Shown piece by piece: positions 1 to 7,693 of a DNA stretch of 64,000 nucleotides. The notes under the pieces were generated by a model. That model did no database searches, was not told the origin of the DNA, and saw only the letters and a program-made list of their open reading frames with translations. This stretch comes from Martensiomyces pterosporus (lineage: Eukaryota; Kickxellomycota; Kickxellomycetes; Kickxellales; Kickxellaceae): NCBI GenBank assembly GCA_025201845.1, contig MU603935.1, positions 194,481-258,480 of the forward strand. The letters are read 5' to 3'. How positions within the stretch are numbered: the first letter of the stretch is position 1; each line of letters starts with the position of its first letter. The position numbers and the translations under genes were made by a program.

Positions 1-1513
1 CGACGCCCGACTGCTGCTGCTGCTGCTGCTGCTGGCCAGTTGGTGTCAGCGACTGTGAATGGATGCCCGCCTGGCTGCTGCTCTTGCTGCCTCCGCCGCT
101 GTTCATGCTATTGTCGGCTGGCCCAACAATGGACGCCAACGCCAAACCAGGGTCCGTCTGGATATTTAGGGACGGGGCCTGCAATTGCAGCTGGTGCTGC
201 TGCTCCTGGGACGGTGTGGATGACTGCTGCAATGCCAGTGCTGCCTGCTGGTGCTGCTGGTGCTGCTCAAAGGCAACCAGACCTCCTACGTTTCCAGTGA
301 AATTCGACTGTGCATCGACAATAAAGCTGTGCGGCTGTGCCTTGTTCCCCTGAGCCTGGGGGATATCCTCGGGGATAAGCAGCGCAGCGGCAGTGGCAGA
401 AGTCGCAGGCAGCTCAGTGCTGCCAGCCTTGCCGGCCTTATCAGCACCCTGTCCCGAGGAGCCCTGAGGCCGCGCGCGCTGGGCAGTCTTTCTGCGATTG
501 ACCGACTCCGTGACCGAGGCCAAGGTCTCCGTCAAGTCATTCGCCGCAATGGGTCCGCTCTTCTTCTCCTTCTGGTTAATTATGCGCTGGATCTTCCGCC
601 AGCGGTTGCGGCAATGGAGACCCGGGCGACCCTGGAAGAATGTGGCGATCTTTTGCCATTGTGTCCCGAACTCTGCAAACTTCTCCAGCAGCAGCCTGTC
701 TTCCTCCGGCCGCCATTTGCCGCGATCAATCTCGGGGTCCAGGGACTCCCTCCACCGCTTGGCGCACTGGTCGTCTGTCCGCCCCGGAATGCCCTCTGCG
801 ACGCGCGACCACTGCGAGGGAAACTGCGCAACGCGCTCGCGCAGAAGCTCGTCCTCCTCTCCGGTCCACGGGCCCTTGTGCAGGGACGGGTCGAGGGAGT
901 GAAACCAGCGCTTTCGGCAGCTCTTGTTCGTGCGGCCAGGCACGAGCATGGCGATCCGCGGCCACGACTCCGTGTTGGGGCCGTACACCTTGACGCCGAC
1001 CATGAGCAACCGGTCCTCGTCGCGCGTCCACGCGGCTCTGAGCTTTGGGAACGTCAGCTTGGGGTCGCCTTCGTTGTATGACGCCTCGACGTCCTTGAGA
1101 TACTGGGAGAGGTCCAGCTCGAGCATGGACTCGGCGTCCAGCAGCTTGAGGATCTCAATGGCCTGGTCCTTGGCCATCCTCACCTGCTCCAGCAGGGAGG
1201 CGCCGCTGGCCGAGATGTTGGCTGTGCTGCTGTTCACCAGGCTTGTGAGGGCAGGCGGCGGCTGGAACCTCCTTCCATGGGCGGCAGCGGCGGCGGCGGC
1301 AGAGGCGGATGATTTAGAGCCCGCACGTGGCCGCGTCGCCCTCAAATTAGATCCCGAGGCCGCGGAGTGCTCGGACACTATGCGCTGCTGCTGCTGCTGC
1401 TGCTGCTCTGTTTGGGCGTGCATCTTCCGGAAGGACTTGTTGGGATGGCCGAGTTCTCTGACCTCGTAGTGCTCGTCCTCGTCGGGGCCATCAATTCTGT
1501 TGTGCATGGACAT
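1..1513 (-). CDS. Three-repeat Myb transcription factor, Bas1-like (3' end beyond window)
   Basis: The minus-strand frame opens at ATG 1513-1511 and stays open to base 1, giving 504 visible residues with no stop, so the C-terminus lies outside. Residues about 35-41 are a seven-Gln run. An Ala/Ser-rich linker follows, then a predicted helix near residues 110-145. Three consecutive Myb/SANT repeats start about residue 155. They begin AWTRDEDRLL, GPWTGEEDELL and GKWRPEEDRLL, and each ends in the typical R-W-RKRW/KRWRE/NRWRK recognition helix. Three tandem repeats with evenly spaced tryptophans are the c-Myb/Bas1/Cdc5 class, so sequence-specific DNA binding in the nucleus is expected. Gln-rich sequence resumes downstream, including eight Gln codons at about 11-35. 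The family assignment is firm; equivalence to yeast Bas1 (purine and histidine gene activation) is only a guess. Confidence 0.85.
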   Translation of the reverse strand, partial: MSMHNRIDGPDEDEHYEVRELGHPNKSFRKMHAQTEQQQQQQQRIVSEHSAASGSNLRATRPRAGSKSSASAAAAAAAHGRRFQPPPALTSLVNSSTANISASGASLLEQVRMAKDQAIEILKLLDAESMLELDLSQYLKDVEASYNEGDPKLTFPKLRAAWTRDEDRLLMVGVKVYGPNTESWPRIAMLVPGRTNKSCRKRWFHSLDPSLHKGPWTGEEDELLRERVAQFPSQWSRVAEGIPGRTDDQCAKRWRESLDPEIDRGKWRPEEDRLLLEKFAEFGTQWQKIATFFQGRPGLHCRNRWRKIQRIINQKEKKSGPIAANDLTETLASVTESVNRRKTAQRARPQGSSGQGADKAGKAGSTELPATSATAAALLIPEDIPQAQGNKAQPHSFIVDAQSNFTGNVGGLVAFEQHQQHQQAALALQQSSTPSQEQQHQLQLQAPSLNIQTDPGLALASIVGPADNSMNSGGGSKSSSQAGIHSQSLTPTGQQQQQQQQSGV

Positions 1514-1985
1514 CTTGGCGTTCTGTCCAGGGCAGCAGAGTCTACAAAATAGAAATACAGCCGGGTTTGCGTTTGGCAGAAGGGAGGAGTGTGTTTTCAG
1601 TGGGAAAAGTGTGAATTGGAGAAAGGATGAGAGCGTGAGATTATACAAAGAGCGGGCTGTCGCGTAGTGCAAAAGGCAGGGAAAAGGGGAATCATGTGGA
1701 GAAGAGGAAAGGCGAATGGGAGCTGAATTGAATTGGGTGGATGAATGGGTGGGCGGGTGATGTCCACCCTTGCCGTGCCTTTCTAAATTAACACAATAAG
1801 GACGCCTGCTGCTTCTGCTTCTGCTGATGCCTCTGGTGCCTCTGATGCCTGCTGCGGGGGAAGGTGCAATTGGCAGCACAGGCAGCAGCAGCAGAAGCAG
1901 GAAAAAGAGGGCTGAGGGACGAGGGGGCACAGCAAAGGACAGCCAGTGAATGGCAGAAACAGAGGACATAGCGCGCCACTACATG

Positions 1986-1986
<1 letters not shown>

Positions 1987-2016
<30 letters not shown>
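1987..2016. repeat. CAG trinucleotide microsatellite, 10 units
   Basis: Ten uninterrupted CAG units lie in non-coding DNA upstream of the Myb gene and end in CAGTAG. Similar triplets encode Gln runs inside neighbouring genes, so CAG expansion seems to be a general property of this genome. Confidence 0.9.
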
Positions 2017-2019
<3 letters not shown>

Positions 2020-3499
2020 CAGGAAACACGTCCCAGCAAAGTGAACAGTGCTGATGCAGCATTGTACACGACTGTACATGTATACAGATCACTCCTTAAA
2101 CATGATGGCACTTACATGCACATATGTACATGGGTGGGTGGATGGGTGGATGTGGCAATGCGGGAGATCTTCCTACCTGGATTATAGTGCGAAACGAAAG
2201 TCGCTGGGAGAGGCTGTAACAAAGTGGGTGGCTGTTTCAGTATTTCGTTTATCCTTGTTTTATTCCGAGCACGACCTGTCTGCGATTAGCTGTCGTGTCT
2301 GTCGTGGAATAGAAAAGAGCGACGATCTCGTGTACAAAAGACGCTGTTTCGCTCGCTCGCTCTCTCTGTCCAGGCCCTGGTGTGTATCTAAGTGCGCCAG
2401 CAGGTGTGCAGAGGGCGGAGCCAGCAAAGAGGAGAGTAAGGGCGTATGTAGGGTATACAGGAGCTAACAGAAGCGGGTGTGTGCAGGGGGCCTTTTGAGC
2501 TACGAGCCAGGTGCAAATGCAATAGTGATCGATATGTGTGCCGCACGTGTAATGCTATGTGAGGATGGGCTCCGTAGTTTTCTGTGTGGATATTTGGCTA
2601 AAATACAAGAGATAGAAGGGTGTGTATGTGTGAGAAAAGGAGGGCAACGTACAGCCTCAACAATACTCGGGGATATTTTCTGGTGTAGCAGCCCACAAAG
2701 CAAGGAGGTAGAAAGGCGGAAGCACGGAAAGACCCAGTTCCGGAATGTCACCGCGCAAGAGGTAAATCGAGAATGAAGCTACCAGGCAGGCGCGCAAAGC
2801 AATTAGAAAGAAGAGTATTAATGGTGCTGGTGTAGAGAGAGAACAAGGAGGGGAGGGGGAGCTGGGAACAAGGCTGCGATGCGACTGACAGGGCAATGTG
2901 CGTGAAAGCGTAGGCTTGGCTGCTTGCTCAATAGGAGGGAGAGGAAAAACACCCACGCCGTATTTAGACAGGCCCTGCCGCTCGCCATTGGCCAGACGCT
3001 GGGTAGCTTCGCCAGCTTTGCGTGGATGTGCTGTTTTGCGTGTGGCAAGGTCTGGATTTTCTTGTTCCTTTATCTCTTGCAAGCACCACTCCTGCCCCGT
3101 CCTCTCCAGCACCACCCACCCGGCGGACCGCGCAATCCACAGAACGGGGGTGGGCCGAGGCGTCGTTTGGGGGCAACAAAAAGGGCAGCGGTTCGCCCAG
3201 CCGCTGCGACTGGGCAGATGCGATCCAGCGTCTGGCGGCGGTGGTGCAACATTGGACCACCAGCGGTTCCGAGTGCCGCGGACTGCTGCTGCGCCAGCAT
3301 CGTCGGAAGACCTGCGCTCGGGCTGCTGCCAGCACCCGGCCTCCCCCGCATGTGCTTGTGCTGCAATGGCTGTGTCTGGGTGGCGGCTTGCTTAAGGGGA
3401 AACGCGGGGCTGCGCTGTCCGTCAACCGATGCACCAGGCGCTTCCCAAATGTGTCATCTCGCCTAGACTCTACTGCGCGGCACATGTGCCTGGCCCTGG

Positions 3500-3507
3500 T
3501 ATAAATA
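3500..3507 (+). promoter_or_regulatory. TATA-like box
   Basis: TATAAATA lies on the plus strand about 440 bases before the ATG at 3944. The distance implies a leader of roughly 400 bases or a 5' UTR intron. Assignment to this gene is by position only. Confidence 0.35.
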
Positions 3508-3943
3508 GCCTCCTGGGTTGCTGCTTGCTGTGGCGGCCATGTAGGCCAGCAGAGGCGTAGACCAGCAGCTTGTGTGCGAGAGGGGGCTGTGGAGTCGATT
3601 GGCTCGCCAAGGTAACGTCGGACAAGCCCAAGCACGCTCGCTTCGTCGCTACTCGCTTGTGAAATGCAGCGCGCCCAGAAAACAGCCGCTGCTGCCGCTG
3701 CTTTCCCATGCCTCGTTTTTCTCGCCCCCACTTGGGCAAGGGTGCGGGGGCAAGATGACCTGACCGGTATGTGCGGCTGGTGCCAGGCTGCGTTTCTCTT
3801 TAGTTGCACGCGCCAACAGTTTTGCCAGCACATACTATTTTCCCCTCTCTATTACCAGCCCCTGCTCCATAGCCAGTCCAAATCCACGCTTTTGTTTAGC
3901 TCAGAGGCAGAGTAGGGCATAGGCAGTAACACAGCCGTTTGCT

Positions 3944-5296
3944 ATGTTTAGAAGCAATCCGAGCCGCGCTGCAAAGGCGCCTGCTGCTACTGCGTCCGCT
4001 GGCCCTCAAAACGGCGATTATCCGAGTCGGAGGCAGCAGCAGCACGAGGAGTCCAACCGCACGTCGTTCCAGTCCAACCGCTCCTCGTTCCAGTCAAACA
4101 GGCTTTTCCGCCTTGCCTCCCACAAAACCACCAGCAGCACCAACACGTCCTCCAAAAACACCGCGTTCTACAGCGCTGAAAGCTACCTCTCCACAAACCA
4201 CTCCACCTCCTCATTCCACACCGCCGAGCTCCCCCTCGCAGGCGGCAATAACGACAATAACGACAATAACGACAGCGAGCAGTTGACTGCTAATTCGCCA
4301 CCGCCCCCTACCGATACTCTAAGCCCTCATTTGATTACCCCCGACCCCTCACCACCCGTCCGCGCGGCCGATTCGCAGGTGCCCAGAGCAGCCATCGCAA
4401 GCAAATCGAACAGCAAAGCCATGGAGTACCCTACGCATGCCAGCAGCGGCAGCATGAGCTTCCCCACCGAGAGCCCCGATCTGCAGCAGCAACGCGAATT
4501 CACCGAGGACGCCGATTTGGTCCACGCCATGGCCCGCCAGTATGTCATTGACGCCGAGGCTGCTGGCTCAGCCTCGCCGTCGCAGAGGTCGCGGAATACC
4601 ACGGACGCCAGCAAGAACAACCTGGGCAACATGGTCCGCAGCCTCGGTGGCGATGTGACCTCGTCCTCGGAAGACTTCCCGCCCCAGCTGCCGCCCCTCC
4701 ACCACACTCTGGGCACGGACAATCGTAGCAGCAGCATCAACAACAACGACGACGACAGCGGCTCTAATGCCAACTTTTACATGATGAGAGACAGCCCCCG
4801 CGACGCGGCAGCTGCGCAAGCGAATAGCGTTGCCGTGAGCGCGCAACAGCGCTTTAGCGACAGGTCACAGCAGCAGCAGGGACTGGCAGATGCAATGATA
4901 AAAGAGAAGCCAAGCACTGACGATGCGAACGCGGAGTACGAGGATAGCATTACGGAGTCAACGGACCTGAACCGCAACATGAGCGAGCGCATACATGACG
5001 AGGAGTTTGAGGACGACGCAAACGAAGCTAGGCACTTTGTGCCTGCACGCATGCGCTACCCGCCGCCCAAGTATGAGATCAGGACAGACTCGTCGATTCC
5101 CCTGGGCGCCGTGCTCTTCTTGCTTGGATTCCTCATACTCCCACTCTGGTGGGTGGGCATCCTTTTCCCGCGCAAGCAGGACACCGAGGTGGCGAAGACT
5201 TGGCGGAAATACAACTCGCTGATGACGCTTCTTTCGCTGCCTCTGCTGGGCTTGTTCCTGGGTCTTGGTGGATGGCAGGCTGCCCACGACGACTAG
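3944..5296 (+). CDS. Uncharacterised membrane protein, disordered N-terminus and two C-terminal TM helices
   Basis: Of 450 residues, 1-380 are low complexity and rich in Ser, Asn, Thr, Asp and Gln. They include a repeated RTSFQSN/RSSFQSN element near residues 38-52 and an NDN-rich patch near 105. The tail is ordered. PPPKYEIRTD is followed by a hydrophobic helix at about 385-408 containing PLWWVGILFP. A short basic loop (KTWRKYN) follows, then a second helix at about 424-446, with the stop close behind. This fits a hairpin-anchored membrane protein with a large cytosolic disordered head. The short WW-containing TM hairpin with a following W-R-x-x-N loop resembles tails I associate with uncharacterised serine-rich fungal proteins. 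I cannot name a function. The start is the first Met of the open frame. Confidence 0.7.
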   Translation: MFRSNPSRAAKAPAATASAGPQNGDYPSRRQQQHEESNRTSFQSNRSSFQSNRLFRLASHKTTSSTNTSSKNTAFYSAESYLSTNHSTSSFHTAELPLAGGNNDNNDNNDSEQLTANSPPPPTDTLSPHLITPDPSPPVRAADSQVPRAAIASKSNSKAMEYPTHASSGSMSFPTESPDLQQQREFTEDADLVHAMARQYVIDAEAAGSASPSQRSRNTTDASKNNLGNMVRSLGGDVTSSSEDFPPQLPPLHHTLGTDNRSSSINNNDDDSGSNANFYMMRDSPRDAAAAQANSVAVSAQQRFSDRSQQQQGLADAMIKEKPSTDDANAEYEDSITESTDLNRNMSERIHDEEFEDDANEARHFVPARMRYPPPKYEIRTDSSIPLGAVLFLLGFLILPLWWVGILFPRKQDTEVAKTWRKYNSLMTLLSLPLLGLFLGLGGWQAAHDD

Positions 5297-6626
5297 GCAC
5301 CGCAGCTGCCTGCGAAGCTCCCCTGTTTCAGCGGTTCTTTTTGTTTTGCCATATGTATAAATCACGTCTACAAAGCCCGCTTGTGTGCCTGGCAAGGGAG
5401 GTGGGGCCGCGTGCTGGGCCAGCCTGCATGCTGGGTCCAGGGGGCCAAACCGCATGAAGTAGGAGCCTGCGAGAACAAGCAGCGGCAGGCATGTAATAAG
5501 AGCAGTGAATTGCCAGTGCATCTGCTCATTCTCTCTGCCGAGTGGCTTGCTGCCCATGCGCAACAAGGATCCTTCGTATGCAGTCTGGGCATATTTGCCA
5601 TGGCCAGCCTGCCAATTCTGACGAGAATGCACACATGAGCTCTGGATTTAGATGCGCCGTTGTCGTTCCATTAAAGGCCACTTTGTCCCCCGTCAAAAGC
5701 AGGCACGGGAGGCGCGGTTATTCGTGTGCTCGCCTCGTGCCATTTTCTCCTGAGCGAGGCCCCGCACATGCACACAGAAGCGAGACTGACTAATCCGCCG
5801 GAGCACATTTATAAAGCGAGAGGTGTCTGGACGCCTGGAAGATGGTGTTTGACCACTTGTTCTCGCTTCTTCGCATCGCTTCATCATCTCGCCATTGTTG
5901 CATTCAGCATCTTACGACCCGGCTCCTATTTCTGGCGCACAGACCACTTCAACGCTTACTATCTGGCCTGGTAAGAAGCAGCGCCTGCGCGCATTGAGGA
6001 TTCCAGCCCGGGTCTCAGCAGGGGACCAGGGAGCTTGGAGAGACTGCCCCCTCATCTACTGCCGCCCAAGAGCAAACTAAATGGCAGCAGTAGCACTGCA
6101 GCGCCGTGGCGTACTTGCTGCTGAGCCAAAAAAGACAAACAAACATTGGCTTCTCTGCTTCGTGTCAGCTCCATATTTGGCGCCATCGCTCGCCACTGAT
6201 CTCGCTCATTGTGAGCCACATGTATGCTCGGGCACTCCGACAGAGACGCTGTGCGAATAGTCGCCTCTGCGCGTATCAGGCAGTAGAGGGCTCCTTCCCT
6301 TTTGCGAGGGGTGCTTGCGAGGTTGTATTGGTGGGAAGCTGAGGTGTGCTCGTTTACCGTGAGACCCCCTTCTCCACGCCCCCGAATCCCCTTCAGCCCT
6401 CGCCCCACGCCCCAACAGAAGACCCCCCACCAAGGCTCTTCTCTCCTGCCCATCCTCCTGGCCTAGTCTACATCTGCACTAGCCTTATTGACGATTCCTG
6501 TCCTTCCCCACACACACTATACTCTAATTTATCACAAACGCACTGCTCTGCTTCTTATTCTGCCTACTTTATTGTGCACCCCTAGGCTACCTTCTGCATT
6601 GAGCTACCGCACACGAGAGCACCGCA
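5297..6626. other. Intergenic region with possible promoter and 5' leader intron
   Basis: No convincing coding region is present. TATAAAG occurs at 5810-5816, followed by pyrimidine-rich DNA typical of a transcription start. A consensus donor CTG|GTAAGA follows at 5971. Near 6584 a CCCCTAG acceptor preceded by a pyrimidine-rich tract lies about 40 bases before the ATG at 6627. A leader intron of about 610 bases would link the TATA box to the small gene at 6627. This is inference from splice-like strings only. Confidence 0.35.
5810..5816 (+). promoter_or_regulatory. TATA-like box, candidate promoter of the 6627 gene
   Basis: TATAAAG is followed by a CT-rich stretch from about 5855. It is 811 bases upstream of the ATG at 6627, which makes sense only if the leader contains an intron. 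Confidence 0.3.
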
Positions 6627-7148
6627 ATGACCGCCAAAAGCACCAGCAGTCAGCAGCTGGACGACGAGTGCACAGGCACGCCGGGCTGCCTCTCCTTCCT
6701 TCCGTTCTTCTCGACCATCCGCCGCTGGCTCAGCGCAAGAAAGGCGAGGGGGCGCAGGCCGCCAGCACTCACCGAGAAGACACGCATGACCCTGGCCCTA
6801 GCCATTGCCGAGCAGTACGTCCTAGTGTCTCAGGACTGCCCCCTGGACGACGAAGAATGCTCGGGGGCCGAGGACGATGCATCGAACACGATCGCGCCAG
6901 CCCAAAGAGGCAGCACCCTGGGATCCACTCTGCTGTTCTCTGCCTCGGAAACCACGGTGTCAAGGCGCCGCACGACGAGGGAGGCAAAACACAGATCGAG
7001 GAATACGCTGCTCAACAGAGTGTGGCGTCCGCGCACCGTTAGCAACGGATCGACTATCTGCGGGTCAACCGCTACCAGCAGTGGCAAGCGCTCGGAGGAC
7101 AACCATGTGCTCGCTGTTGCCTCGCGCGAGAACCCATTGTGCTGCTAA
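6627..7148 (+). CDS. Hypothetical protein, 173 aa, Cys-Cys C-terminus
   Basis: I do not recognise this protein. It opens with a Ser/Thr/Gln segment. A short hydrophobic-aromatic stretch with two cysteines follows at about residues 15-30, then a basic patch (RKARGRR) and an acidic cysteine-containing patch at 65-80 (CPLDDEECSGAEDD). The second half is basic and rich in Ser, Thr and Arg. It ends in ENPLCC. A terminal CC is the form geranylgeranylated on Rab GTPases, but no GTPase is present, so lipidation is only a possibility. The leader upstream is long and pyrimidine-rich, which supports a real transcript. The gene could be a lineage-specific orphan or a chance frame. Confidence 0.45.
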   Translation: MTAKSTSSQQLDDECTGTPGCLSFLPFFSTIRRWLSARKARGRRPPALTEKTRMTLALAIAEQYVLVSQDCPLDDEECSGAEDDASNTIAPAQRGSTLGSTLLFSASETTVSRRRTTREAKHRSRNTLLNRVWRPRTVSNGSTICGSTATSSGKRSEDNHVLAVASRENPLCC

Positions 7149-7693
7149 GAAGCGCACGGATATTTGCCTCTCTGGAAGTGTGGAGTGGCGGTTTCCCTCT
7201 GCAGCCCAGCCGTCAGTCGCACCTGCATTGCAGTTGGCTTAGGAGCTGAGAGCCGGTCTCTCCCTTGTTCTTCTTAGCCAAGGATTCGACTACACGACCA
7301 CCCCGGCCACTCCCCAAATATGCCCTACAAAGGCCTAACAATCCCCCCTTTTGCCTATTTTTAACGACTGCCCAAGCACCTGAGCCTCTGTGGCCAGCGC
7401 TTCGCCGATCAGACCAGTCCGGATCAGCCATGATCAGATCACAGTCGCTGATCGGTCCACAGCGCATGTGCGCTCTATTTTACACTTGGTTACCGGGCAT
7501 AGGTTGCTCTACCCTTGAGGCACGCATCCCTTGCTCTCTGTACATAGCCGACACCCCCTGTTTATTCAATGTGCTTCTAACGTCCATGCCAACGCCCCGT
7601 CATGACAGCAATTACTAGTTATTTTTTTGGCTATTAGTGTTTATCACGATCTATGTTACTAAAGCCATTTGAAAACACTGAGTGCCGAGTGCG
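7149..7693. other. Intergenic region between convergent genes
   Basis: This is the 3' flank of the small plus-strand gene and of the SCYL2-like minus-strand gene. It becomes AT-rich near 7610-7680 (TTATTTTTTTGG), which suits 3' end formation. No gene, RNA or repeat was seen. Confidence 0.5.

Larger units (their letters stand above)
1514..3943. other. Intergenic region, 2.4 kb, divergent promoters
   Basis: This stretch separates the minus-strand Myb gene from the plus-strand membrane-protein gene. The open frames in it are short, mutually overlapping, low in complexity and resemble no family I recognise. It holds a CAG repeat at 1987-2016, a second CTG-rich patch at 1800-1900, a TGGGTGGATG-type repeat near 2130-2155 and a TATA-like site at 3500. 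Just upstream of the Myb start, the minus strand reads TATTTTGTAG about 30 bases before the ATG. That could be a 5' UTR splice acceptor. Confidence 0.6.

Noticed and set aside
2964..3833. 289-codon minus-strand frame in the first long spacer
   Set aside because: Arg/Pro/Ala-rich translation of GC-rich non-coding DNA, with overlapping frames of similar length on the other strand.
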